From Bryobacterales bacterium (lineage in GTDB: Bacteria > Acidobacteriota > Terriglobia > Bryobacterales > Bryobacteraceae), in assembly GCA_020852755.1 (NCBI GenBank), contig JADZAF010000138.1:1-51879 (forward strand): a stretch of 51,879 bases of DNA, given 5' to 3'. Made by a program: the position numbers and the translations under genes. Under the pieces are notes generated by a model that worked only from the letters and a program-made list of their open reading frames with translations, made no database searches and was not told where the DNA came from. Within the stretch, counting starts at the first letter, position 1. Each line of letters begins with the position of its first letter. This document shows positions 34,836-43,057 of this stretch, in pieces.

Positions 34836-36348
34836 AGCCCTGCAATTCGAGGAACCCGCTATCCACCAGAGAACGCAGCAGTTCGGTGAACTCCTCGGGA
34901 GACACCTCCCCCCGCACCAGGTTCTCCGCGCGGCAGAACTCGTAGATCTCGAACCCTGTTCTGGGCTGTCCGCAGGCGGCCAGGAAACTCGCCGCCCAGG
35001 GCTGAATCTCGCATTCCGTTTCGAACGGATACTCCGTCTTCAACTCCATTCCCGCCACCGCCAGGGCCCCGTCCTCGAAACGCTGGGCGATGTTCAAAGA
35101 GAAGCTTTCCGTGGCGGTGTAACGGCCTTCCAGGAGCCGCTGCTCGAAGCCGGAGGCCGCGCCGGCGTTGCGCCAGGCAAGCAGCCATTCGATTTCCGCG
35201 GAGCCGGTGCGGCGGCCGGCCGTCTTCCGGACCACGAACGGCTCGCGCCGGCCGGCGTGGCGCTGGATGACGATCAGGGCATGCACAAAACGGTCGGCGC
35301 CTGCCTTTTCGAAACCCGCCAGCAGCGCACGGCCTTCCTCCGACGCGCGCTGGCCGCGCAGCACGAGGTCGGCCGCCACGTTCTTCAGCGTAAACTGCTC
35401 AAACTCCACCAGCAGGATGTCGAATTCGCCCGCCCGCCCGCCAAGCCACTCGCGGACACGGGCGTCCAGCTTGCGGTCCTTCATGTCCAGGGCGGTGGTT
35501 AGGCAATACAGCCTTCCGCCCGGCTCCAGGAATTCGGGGAGGCCGGCCACGATCCTCCGGGTGATCTCTTCTCCCATCTCGCCCGCATCGCGGAATACCC
35601 ACTGGGTCTTCAGCGCCGGAACGTAGGGCGGGTGGGCGATGATGCGGTCGAAAACAAGGCCCGCGACGGGCGCGTAGAGGTCTCCTTCCACCGCACAGAC
35701 CGCCTCCACGCCGTTCAGTTGAGCATTGAAAGCGGCGAAATGCGTGGCGCGGGCGGTGATATCGGCGGCCCAGGCCCGCCGCGCTACACCCGAGCCGGCG
35801 GCGGCCACAGCCCCCACCCCGGTTCCCGAGCCCAGATCCAATAGTCTTTCGCACGGGCTGTTGGGCAGCAACCGGAGGAACCGGCCGGTTTCCGGCGTGA
35901 CGGCGGCAAAAACCATGTCGCCCGGAGCCACGAAAGGCTTGCGGTCGGGGCGGCTGACGCGGTCCGACACAAAATAGAATTCCCCCACCGGCGCCAGCAG
36001 CACCGGAGCGAAGCACTGGCCCGGCGGCGCACCCTCCTCCACCACCAGGCCGAGAGCGCGCAGAGACGAAACCGCCTCCGCCGGCAGGACCCTCTCCAGC
36101 ACGCTGACAGGCGCGGAGTCGCCCAGCAGAAAAAGCCTGGCCAGCAATCCGAGCGGGCTGTCCGAAGCGCCTGCGTCGACCCCTCCCTTGCCGTCGAGTA
36201 TGTCCGAGAGCCGCGTCAGGCCGAGCAGACTGGCAGCCGGCTGTTCGCGAAATCCGGCGCGCTCCAGACACTGTCTGACTTGCCGAAACTGCTCCGCTGA
36301 GCCGGTACGAAGTGGCGGCACGGTATGCTCCTGTTCGGATTCAGGCAA
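34810..36348 (-). CDS. SAM-dependent methyltransferase within the T6SS island
   Basis: 512 residues. A winged-helix-like N-terminal region (about 20-130) precedes a class I methyltransferase domain: SAM-binding LLDLGSGTGVGAVAAAG (about 167-183) and the catalytic motif IIAHPPYVPA, a His-for-Asn variant of the NPPY motif used by N-methyltransferases such as PrmC and RsmC. A C-terminal region of about 200 residues ends in a winged-helix-like segment. Substrate unknown: it could be a glutamine, adenine or guanine amino group. It is nine bases downstream of, and probably co-transcribed with, the FTRMF-repeat protein gene. Confidence 0.8.
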   Translation of the reverse strand: MPESEQEHTVPPLRTGSAEQFRQVRQCLERAGFREQPAASLLGLTRLSDILDGKGGVDAGASDSPLGLLARLFLLGDSAPVSVLERVLPAEAVSSLRALGLVVEEGAPPGQCFAPVLLAPVGEFYFVSDRVSRPDRKPFVAPGDMVFAAVTPETGRFLRLLPNSPCERLLDLGSGTGVGAVAAAGSGVARRAWAADITARATHFAAFNAQLNGVEAVCAVEGDLYAPVAGLVFDRIIAHPPYVPALKTQWVFRDAGEMGEEITRRIVAGLPEFLEPGGRLYCLTTALDMKDRKLDARVREWLGGRAGEFDILLVEFEQFTLKNVAADLVLRGQRASEEGRALLAGFEKAGADRFVHALIVIQRHAGRREPFVVRKTAGRRTGSAEIEWLLAWRNAGAASGFEQRLLEGRYTATESFSLNIAQRFEDGALAVAGMELKTEYPFETECEIQPWAASFLAACGQPRTGFEIYEFCRAENLVRGEVSPEEFTELLRSLVDSGFLELQGFKLPGEAG

Positions 36349-36357
36349 CTGCCCAGT

Positions 36358-37983
36358 CTACTTGGCCTTGAGGGCGAAGTACAGGATGAGGGCGGCGGCC
36401 ATCAGACCCAGCAGCGCGAAAAACACGATCAGCCACACTGGCACGCCGCTCCTGAGCGGCCTGGAAGCCTGCCCGGTGTGGACCGCGGCCGGTCCGGCAG
36501 CGGGCGCGGCAGGGGCAGGAGATGCCTGGATGACACGTGTGAATTCGCTGGGACCCTCTTCAACGCGAGGCTCCGCGGCTGTTTCAGGGGTTCCGCCCGC
36601 CGAGAACACGCGCGTCGCGCCGCTTCCCGGCGACGGAGGCCGGGCCTCGGCCGGAGCCTTGAACAGTCGCGTATATTCGCCGGGAGGGGGGGCGGCATCC
36701 CGGCTGGGCGGCGGCGCGGCGTCTCTCGACAGGTCCTTGCCCGCCAGGCTGCCGGTTCCCAGCGGCGACTCGAAGAAGCGCGTGAAATCGCCCGGCTCCG
36801 AGCCTGCGGCCGGGGGCCGCAGAGGGGCAGGCGCCGGGGATGGCTGCGCCGCGGACTCCGCCGCCCGGCGGTCCGGTTCCCCTCCGGCCTGAAAGAGGCG
36901 GGTGAACTCGCCCGGCGCCGCACCGGTGGGCGGCCGGCGAGGCGCGCCCGGTGGTTCACCCTGAGCGGGCACCTGGGCCGGCCCGGGTGCGAACATTCGG
37001 GTGAACGCGCCGCTCTCCCTGGCGGCCGGGGGTGCCGGGGGGGCGCTAGCGGGCTCGGGCCGTGCAACCGGCATCGGCGGAATGGCGCCTTCCGTCGGGA
37101 GGGACGAGCCGGTCGTGCGAAACATCCCCGTAAAGCCCTCACCGGCGGGTTCCTTCGCCTCCTTTCCCGCCCCGGGTAACTCGCTCACCCCGGGCGCGAA
37201 CATCCGCGTGAATTCACCCGCATCCGGGCTTGCCGCCTCCCGCCCGGCCGGAGTAGCCGGAGCTTCCGGGACGCCTCTCTGCGCAGCCGCTGGTGAGCCG
37301 AGAGTGCCGGACCGCCCCGTGAATCCTTCCTCTTCCCCCGCGGACGGTTCCTTCGCCTGCTTTTCCGTCCCGGGCAACCCGCTTGCTCCGGATGCGAACA
37401 TTCGTGTGAACTCGCCAGTCTCCGCAACCGGTGCAGCGGGCTCGCACGGAGCTGCCGGGACTGCAGGTATCCCGCCCTGCGTGGGAAGACGCGAACCCGG
37501 CGCTTCGAACATCCGCGTGAAATCCGTTGCAGCGGGCGCCGCACGCTCGGCGGGCAGCGCGGGCGTCCGCGCCTCCTCCCCCGGCGGCGCGCCGGGCGCG
37601 GACCGGCCCGGCTCGACAACAGAACCGGAAGGTTCGCCGGATGGGGGCGAAGCAGCTTCAGCCCGCGGAGCGGATGCCGGTCCTGGCCCCGGCAACTCAC
37701 CTCCGGCCGGGTGCGGGAGTTCCGGGACAGGCGGCCCGGGTCCCGCCGAAGCGGGCGGAGGCGCCGGGATTCCGGTCTGGGTGGGCAGGGACGCGCCGGG
37801 CGCGCTGAACATCCCCGAGATCCCGTCCGGCTCGCCTTTACCGGCAGGCGGATCCGCCGGTTGCGCCTCCTGAGCCCGCTGCAGGTTCGGGGGAATTCTC
37901 CACATCCCGACCCTGGCAAGAGGGTCCGGCTGGGACTCGGGGTCCTTTTCCTTGTCCGCGCCCATGGCTGGCCTCGCTCCCAT
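36358..37983 (-). CDS. Tail-anchored protein with ~12 G-E-F-T-R-M-F repeats
   Basis: 541 residues from the ATG at 37983 (another ATG at 37965 has a slightly better ribosome site; the frame extends to a TTG at 38010). Nearly all of it is Pro/Ala/Gly-rich and probably disordered. The short motif [G/S/T]-[E/D]-[F/Y]-T-R-[M/L/F/V]-F followed by small residues recurs about twelve times every 25-50 residues (for example TDFTRMFEAPG, GEFTRMFAPG, GEYTRLFKAPA, SEFTRVIQASP), nine of them with an intact [F/Y]-T-R. It ends in one membrane helix (VWLIVFFALLGLMAAALILYF) with a KAK tail, so the repeats face the cytoplasm. No known family is recognised. A role as a multi-site kinase substrate or scaffold is inferred. 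Confidence 0.85.
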   Translation of the reverse strand: MGARPAMGADKEKDPESQPDPLARVGMWRIPPNLQRAQEAQPADPPAGKGEPDGISGMFSAPGASLPTQTGIPAPPPASAGPGPPVPELPHPAGGELPGPGPASAPRAEAASPPSGEPSGSVVEPGRSAPGAPPGEEARTPALPAERAAPAATDFTRMFEAPGSRLPTQGGIPAVPAAPCEPAAPVAETGEFTRMFASGASGLPGTEKQAKEPSAGEEEGFTGRSGTLGSPAAAQRGVPEAPATPAGREAASPDAGEFTRMFAPGVSELPGAGKEAKEPAGEGFTGMFRTTGSSLPTEGAIPPMPVARPEPASAPPAPPAARESGAFTRMFAPGPAQVPAQGEPPGAPRRPPTGAAPGEFTRLFQAGGEPDRRAAESAAQPSPAPAPLRPPAAGSEPGDFTRFFESPLGTGSLAGKDLSRDAAPPPSRDAAPPPGEYTRLFKAPAEARPPSPGSGATRVFSAGGTPETAAEPRVEEGPSEFTRVIQASPAPAAPAAGPAAVHTGQASRPLRSGVPVWLIVFFALLGLMAAALILYFALKAK

Positions 37984-38186
37984 AGTGCCACCGCGAACTC
38001 CGCAATACAATCGCCGGATTGACGCGAAGCGGGCTCCCGCCAGTACTAGCCGGCCGTGCGAAAACGGGGATTTTGGTACCTCCGGGACGTGACAAGAGCT
38101 AAGCTATTACAGGCGTGAGGCGAGTATCGGGCCTTGAGAGGCGGACGTCCCTCAGCTGGACACTTGTCCTCGCGGGGAGAAGAACC

Positions 38187-39161
38187 ATGAAGCGGACAAC
38201 CGTACTGGCAAGCATTGCACTGGTTATGGCTGCCCTGGCCGGCGGGCAGCAGAAGAAGCGGGTTGCGGTCCTGGACTTTGATTATGCGACTGTGCACAGC
38301 GGTGTCGCGGCCATCGTCGGCACCAATGTGGACGTCGGCAAAGGCATTTCCGACATGCTGGTGGACCGCCTGGTCAGGAGCGGGGTCTACTCCGTCATTG
38401 AACGGCAGGCCTTGGATAGGGTCCTCGCGGAACAGAACTTCTCCAACAGTAACCGGGCCGATCCGGCCACCGCGGCCAGGATCGCCCGCATCCTGGGCGT
38501 GGACGCCATCATCATCGGCAGCATCACCCAGTTCGGCCGGGACGACCAGAGCACCAGCGTGGGCGGGCAGGCCATCGGGGGGATCACCAGGCGCTTCGGC
38601 CTCGGGGGCGTCCAGCGGCGGGAATCGAAAGCCGTGGTGGCGGTGAACGCACGCCTGATCGACACGAGCACCGCCGAGATCCGGGCCGTGGCCAGCGGAA
38701 AGGGCGAGTCGCAGCGGTCGGGCACCTCCCTTTTGGGCGCCGGCGGCAGTTCCGGCGGGGCCGGCGGCGGCGCGGTGGACATGCGCAGCAGCAACTTCGC
38801 CTCGACCATCCTGGGCGAGGCCACCACCCAGGCGGTGACTCAACTGGCCGGCCAGATCGACCAGAATGCAGCCAGGCTTCCCACCGTGGCGGTCACCGTG
38901 CAGGGCCTGGTAGCCGATGTTGCCGGCGGGACCCTGATTCTCAACGTGGGCACCAAGGCGGGCGTCAAGGTGGGCGATCGCCTGCAGGTTACCCGGAAGA
39001 TCCGCGAGATCAAGGATCCCGCCACCGGAAAGCTCCTCCGGACTGTCGAAGACAAGCTTGGTGAAGTTGCCGTCACGGAGGTTGACGAAACGTCCTCGGT
39101 CGGGACTTACACCGGAGCTTCGCCGGCCAAAGTCGGGGACGTGGTGAAGAGTCCCCGTTGA
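38187..39161 (+). CDS. CsgG-like secreted protein
   Basis: 324 residues from the ATG at 38187, preceded by GGGGAGA; the longer frame to 38115 lacks a ribosome site. A signal peptide (about 1-21) leads to a CsgG/curli-assembly type domain: KKRVAVLDFDYATVHS, GKGISDMLVDRLVRSGVYSVIERQALDRVLAEQNF, ILGVDAIIIGSITQFG. A Gly/Ser-rich loop (about 180-200) and a C-terminal beta domain (TLILNVGTKAGVKVGDRLQVTRKI) follow. CsgG itself is an outer-membrane lipoprotein pore, but this protein lacks the lipobox Cys, so it is probably periplasmic. It lies 31 bases before a kinase gene in the T6SS island; its role there is unknown. Confidence 0.8.
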   Translation: MKRTTVLASIALVMAALAGGQQKKRVAVLDFDYATVHSGVAAIVGTNVDVGKGISDMLVDRLVRSGVYSVIERQALDRVLAEQNFSNSNRADPATAARIARILGVDAIIIGSITQFGRDDQSTSVGGQAIGGITRRFGLGGVQRRESKAVVAVNARLIDTSTAEIRAVASGKGESQRSGTSLLGAGGSSGGAGGGAVDMRSSNFASTILGEATTQAVTQLAGQIDQNAARLPTVAVTVQGLVADVAGGTLILNVGTKAGVKVGDRLQVTRKIREIKDPATGKLLRTVEDKLGEVAVTEVDETSSVGTYTGASPAKVGDVVKSPR

Positions 39162-39192
39162 GCTGCGAAGTGAAGTCGAAAGGGAGCCAGTG

Positions 39193-40830
39193 ATGAGCCC
39201 GAACATCGGAGACCGGATCGGCGATTTCGAAATCACGGGCATCCTCGGCGCCGGGGGGATGGGGCGGGTCTACAAGGTTCGAAACGTGATCTCCGACCGC
39301 GTCGAGGCGATCAAGATCGTCCTGCCCGAGCTCAACAGCGTTCCCGAGCTGGCGGACCGGTTTGTCCGCGAGATCAAGGTCCTGGCAGCGCTCGACCACC
39401 CCAACATCGCGGCGCTGCGGACCGCCCAGCGGATCGACGATCAACTGGTCATGGTGATGGAGCTGGTGGAAGGGGAGAGCATCGAGGCGAAGCTGACCCG
39501 GGGACCTATCCCGGTCCCCGTGGCCCTGGATTACATCTCCCAGGTGCTGGCGGCCCTCAGCTACGCTCATGCCCGGGGGGTGATCCACCGGGACATCAAG
39601 CCGGCCAACATGCTCGTGACCGAATCCGGAACGGTCAAGCTCATGGATTTCGGCATCGCCAAAGCGGCCAGCGACCGCAAGCTGACCATGACCGGCATGA
39701 CCATGGGCTCCCTTTACTACATGTCTCCGGAGCAGATCCAGGGCGCGGAGCTGGACGCGCGCTCCGATCTTTACTCGCTGGGTGTGTCGCTGTACGAGAT
39801 CGTGACGGGGGCGCGTCCCTTCAAGGGCGACAGCGACTTCTCCATCATGTCCGCCCATTTGAAAGAGCAGCCGGTGCCGCCCATCCAGATCGATCCGCGG
39901 CTGCCCGCGGCCTTGAGCGAAGTGATTCTTCTCTCCATAGCCAAGGATCCGGCCAGGCGGTTCCAGTCCGCGACCGCTTTCGCCTCCGCCATCGGAAGCG
40001 TACGGAAGCGCGGGCCATCCGCCGTCGAGCCCGCAAAGCCGGAGCCGGCGGCCTCCCCATCTGCGGCAGCCCCGTCGGCGCCGGCGGCCGGACAGTTGCC
40101 CACCCCGGCCCGGTCGAGCCGGCGGGGGCTGTACATGGCGCTGGGGGCGGCGGTGGCGGTCTCGGCCATCGTGCTGGCGGTCATCGGAATCCCCAGGTGG
40201 AGAAGCACACGCGCAGAGGAGCCGGGCGAAACGGTCCGGCAGGAGACAACCGTGGCGCCCCCGCCCGAAACAACCGTGCCGCCGCCTCAAATGGTCGAAC
40301 AGGCGCCGGCACAGTCCGGGACCGGCACTTCGGCCGTCTCGCAGCCGGCGGCCCCGGAGCCGTCGCGCGCGCCACAGGCCAGGAAACGGGAAACGCCACC
40401 CTACGCCCAGACGGCCGTCCAGGCCCCGCCCCGGCAGCCGGCAAAGGCGGCTTCCGAACCGCCGTCCGAGCCGGCGCCGTCCCCTGCCGCCTCGCAGAGC
40501 CTGCCGCCGGCGCAGCCCGCCGCCCCGGCCGCCCAGCCTCCCCAGTCCGACCCCGCCGTGGAGGCGGCTTTGACGGAAATCCGCAAGAGCTGGCCGATGC
40601 TGGCCTCGCGGGCCGGCGCTGTCTCTTCGGGCTTGCGGGACCTTGTCCGCCAGCAGCAAGCCTCGGGCCTGGGCCTCCGCGGCGACATCACGGCATCCTG
40701 GAAACGGATGCGGTACTTCATGAACCAGCTGGATTCCTCGCTTGCCTCCAAAGATGCCGAAGCCGCCAAACAGAATATGGAGGGGGCCGAGCGGGAGCTG
40801 CAGATCCTGGAGAAATTCCTGGGACTGTGA
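39193..40830 (+). CDS. Membrane Ser/Thr protein kinase, T6SS-linked
   Basis: 545 residues from the ATG at 39193 (GGGAG upstream; a GTG directly before is in frame). A complete PknB-type kinase domain (about 10-275): Gly loop LGAGGMGRVYK, catalytic Lys41, HRDIKPANM with Asp134, DFGIAK and the APE-equivalent MSPEQI. A Pro/Ala-rich stretch and a membrane helix (about 315-335) lead to an external region rich in Pro/Ala/Gln and a C-terminal helical domain (EAALTEIRKSWPMLASRAGAV...ELQILEKFLGL). It probably acts like PpkA in the threonine phosphorylation control of T6SS known from Pseudomonas; candidate substrates are the FTRMF repeats. Confidence 0.93.
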   Translation: MSPNIGDRIGDFEITGILGAGGMGRVYKVRNVISDRVEAIKIVLPELNSVPELADRFVREIKVLAALDHPNIAALRTAQRIDDQLVMVMELVEGESIEAKLTRGPIPVPVALDYISQVLAALSYAHARGVIHRDIKPANMLVTESGTVKLMDFGIAKAASDRKLTMTGMTMGSLYYMSPEQIQGAELDARSDLYSLGVSLYEIVTGARPFKGDSDFSIMSAHLKEQPVPPIQIDPRLPAALSEVILLSIAKDPARRFQSATAFASAIGSVRKRGPSAVEPAKPEPAASPSAAAPSAPAAGQLPTPARSSRRGLYMALGAAVAVSAIVLAVIGIPRWRSTRAEEPGETVRQETTVAPPPETTVPPPQMVEQAPAQSGTGTSAVSQPAAPEPSRAPQARKRETPPYAQTAVQAPPRQPAKAASEPPSEPAPSPAASQSLPPAQPAAPAAQPPQSDPAVEAALTEIRKSWPMLASRAGAVSSGLRDLVRQQQASGLGLRGDITASWKRMRYFMNQLDSSLASKDAEAAKQNMEGAERELQILEKFLGL

Positions 40831-40896
40831 GGCGGCCGGCGTTGCCGCTTTCGTCCCACCGCGGGCCTCCAGAACGCGTTTCGGAGGAACCTGCCC

Positions 40897-40902
40897 TATA
40901 AT
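40897..40902 (+). promoter_or_regulatory. -10 box before tssK2-tssL-tssM
   Basis: A perfect TATAAT lies seven bases before an ATG at 40910 and 64 before tssK2. No consensus -35 is visible. It would start a transcript for tssK2, tssL, tssM and the second kinase. Confidence 0.45.
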
Positions 40903-40909
40903 ACAGACG

Positions 40910-40969
40910 ATGCTCGGCCGGAGCCGATCCACCGAGGTTTCCCGCGCCCGCATCCGAGACCGGCTATGA
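40910..40969 (+). CDS. Possible leaderless 19-codon leader ORF coupled to tssK2
   Basis: An ATG at 40910 falls where transcription from the TATAAT at 40897 should begin. It opens a 19-residue frame (MLGRSRSTEVSRARIRDRL) whose TGA overlaps the tssK2 start as ATGA (40966-40969). tssK2 has no clear ribosome site of its own, so translation could be coupled through this ORF. No homology is recognised; it may be chance. Confidence 0.3.
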   Translation: MLGRSRSTEVSRARIRDRL

Positions 40970-42324
40970 AACAGCTCTCCAGGGTCGTCTGGTCGGAGGG
41001 GATGCACCTGGCCCCGCATCATTTCCAGGTCCAGTCCCGCTACTTTGAGGACACAGCGCACTTCTCGACGGCGGCCCTGTGGTTCGCGGCCTACGGCCTG
41101 ATCGCCTGCGAGTTGGACTGCGAAGCGCTGAAAAACGGGACGGTCTCTCTCCTTCACGCCCGGGGGATCTTCCCCGACGGTCTCGCGTTTCATATCCCCG
41201 AGTGCGACCCGGGACCCGCCCCGCGGAACATCACGGAGCTGTTCTCCCCTGTAAGCGATCGGATGTCCATCTACCTCACGATCCCCGCGCATCAGCCGGA
41301 TGCCGCCATCTGCGCGCTGACCCCCGATAGCCAGTCCGCGCAGACGCGCTACGTGGGCGAGGTCACGACGGTCCACGACGAGAATACGGGGCGCGATGAA
41401 AAGCCCGTCTCCCTGGGGCGCAAGAACCTGCGCCTGGCGCTCGAATCCGAACTCGACGACAGCCTGGTCCGCCTGCCCGTGGCCCGCGTGATGCGCGACG
41501 GCACGGGCCATTTCGTCTACGACCCGGAGTTCATTCCGCCCTGCATCCGCATCTCGGCCAGCGATCGCCTGGAAGGGTTGTTGCGCCGTCTCATCGACAT
41601 CCTGCAGGCCAAGAGCGCGGCGCTTGCGCCGGGCCGTGCCCGCAGCTCCGGCGGAACCGCGGTCGGTTTCTCCCAGCAGGAGGTGACCGGCTTCTGGTTT
41701 TTGCACTGCGTCAACTCGGCGCTGGCCGGCCTGCGCAACCTGTGCCTCACCAAGAAGGGCCACCCGGAGGAAGTCTACGTCGAACTCTCCCGCCTGGCCG
41801 GAGCGCTGTGCACCTTCTCCCTGGACGCCCATCCGGTGGACCTGCCGCTGTACAACCACGACCGGCTGGAGCAATGCTTCGGCGATCTCGATCAGCGCAT
41901 CCGGCTGCTGCTGGACACCATCATCCCGGCCAACTGTCTCACCATCCCGCTGGAGCCTGCCGCGAACTACTTCTACGTCGGCGGCATCGGCGACGAGCGG
42001 GTACTCGGGCGGTCGCGCTGGATCTTCTCGATTCGCTCCCGCCTCGGCGAAGCGGACCTCATCCGCCAGACCCCCGATCTCGTCAAGGTCTGCTCGGAGG
42101 AATTCATCTACAAGCTCGTCCAGCGGGCCCTGCCGGGCCTGACGCTCACTCATCTGCCTGCTCCCCCGTCGGCGGTCTCTCCCCGGGTCGAGCACCAGTA
42201 TTTCGGGATCAGCAAGTCGGGTCCCTGCTGGGACCATCTCGTCAAGACGCGGCGCGTCGGCGTGTACGTTCCCGGCGAATTCCCGGAACCGGAGGTCGGC
42301 CTCCACGTGATCATCGAGCCTTGA
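40966..42324 (+). CDS. tssK: T6SS baseplate protein TssK, copy 2
   Basis: 452 residues, exactly the length of copy 1 and similar throughout: RVVWSEGMHLAPHHFQVQSRYFEDTAHF, RGIFPDGLAFHIPECDPGPAP, RDEKPVSLGRKNLRLAL, FWFLHCVNSALAGLRNLCLTKKGHPEEVYVELSRLAGALCTFS, LPGLTLTHLPAPPSAVSPRVEHQYFGI. The APHHFQ motif is closer to classical TssK than copy 1 (TPQHLQ). It is directly upstream of tssL and tssM, the usual place, and its start overlaps a short leader ORF. Confidence 0.96.
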   Translation: MKQLSRVVWSEGMHLAPHHFQVQSRYFEDTAHFSTAALWFAAYGLIACELDCEALKNGTVSLLHARGIFPDGLAFHIPECDPGPAPRNITELFSPVSDRMSIYLTIPAHQPDAAICALTPDSQSAQTRYVGEVTTVHDENTGRDEKPVSLGRKNLRLALESELDDSLVRLPVARVMRDGTGHFVYDPEFIPPCIRISASDRLEGLLRRLIDILQAKSAALAPGRARSSGGTAVGFSQQEVTGFWFLHCVNSALAGLRNLCLTKKGHPEEVYVELSRLAGALCTFSLDAHPVDLPLYNHDRLEQCFGDLDQRIRLLLDTIIPANCLTIPLEPAANYFYVGGIGDERVLGRSRWIFSIRSRLGEADLIRQTPDLVKVCSEEFIYKLVQRALPGLTLTHLPAPPSAVSPRVEHQYFGISKSGPCWDHLVKTRRVGVYVPGEFPEPEVGLHVIIEP

Positions 42325-42327
42325 GCC

Positions 42328-43047
42328 ATGGAACTTAACAATCGGCCTCAGCCCGGCCCAGGCGGCGGGCGCGAGAACCTCGCGTTCCTTTTTCAGGAAC
42401 CGTTCACGGCCATCACCCGCCTGCGCTCCAACCGGCAGGCCGTCGGGGACGCGGACGCCTTCCGCGCTCACATGTGCCAGCTGCTCAACAACGCGGAGGA
42501 AACCGCCCGGGCGCGGGGCTACACCGCCGAGGACGTGCGCCTGGCCAAGTTCGCCGTGGTGGCTTTCCTGGATGAATCGGTGTTGCGGCTGCAGAACCCG
42601 GTTTTCCGCGACTGGCCGCGCAAGCCCCTCCAGGAGGAACTGTTCGGCGGCCACGTCGCCGGCGAGGTCTTCTTTCAGAGCCTGCAAAGGGTTCTGGGAC
42701 GCGACGAGTCCGCGGAGACAGCCGATGTGCTCGAAGTGTTCTACCTCAGTCTGCTGTTGGGATACCGCGGCAGGTACGGCGTGGGAGGCCAGGCGGAACT
42801 GCGCAGCCTGATGCAGCGCGTGGACGAGAAGATCCAGCGCATCCGGAAGCCTTCCACCAGCCTTTCGCCCTCCTGGGCGCCGCGGGAAGCGATGGGCACG
42901 GCCAGCCGGGATCCCTGGCTGAAGCGCCTGGTTTTCATTGCCGCGGGCTGCCTGCTGGCAGCCATACTGATGTTCGGCGGCTATCGCATCGCGCTGGGAA
43001 CCGGAGTGTCCGCGTTGGAGTCCGCCGTCGCGGAATCCCGGCGCTAG
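42328..43047 (+). CDS. tssL: T6SS membrane protein TssL (DotU family)
   Basis: 239 residues. It has the DotU pattern: FQEPFTAITRLRSNRQAVGDADAFRAHMCQLLNNAEETARARGYTAEDVRLAKFAVVAFLDESVL, then WPRKPLQEELFGGHVAGEVFFQSLQRVLG and LEVFYLSLLLGYRGRYG. A single C-terminal membrane helix lies at about 201-222. There is no OmpA-like peptidoglycan-binding extension. The ATG is three bases after the tssK2 stop. Confidence 0.95.
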   Translation: MELNNRPQPGPGGGRENLAFLFQEPFTAITRLRSNRQAVGDADAFRAHMCQLLNNAEETARARGYTAEDVRLAKFAVVAFLDESVLRLQNPVFRDWPRKPLQEELFGGHVAGEVFFQSLQRVLGRDESAETADVLEVFYLSLLLGYRGRYGVGGQAELRSLMQRVDEKIQRIRKPSTSLSPSWAPREAMGTASRDPWLKRLVFIAAGCLLAAILMFGGYRIALGTGVSALESAVAESRR

Positions 43048-43057
43048 AGGAGGTCCG

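Noticed and set aside
36358..37983. Repeats in the FTRMF protein considered as a CRISPR-like or DNA-level tandem repeat.
   Set aside because: The repeat is at the protein level with variable spacing and diverged codons; the DNA does not show regular identical units. I saw no CRISPR array anywhere in the window.
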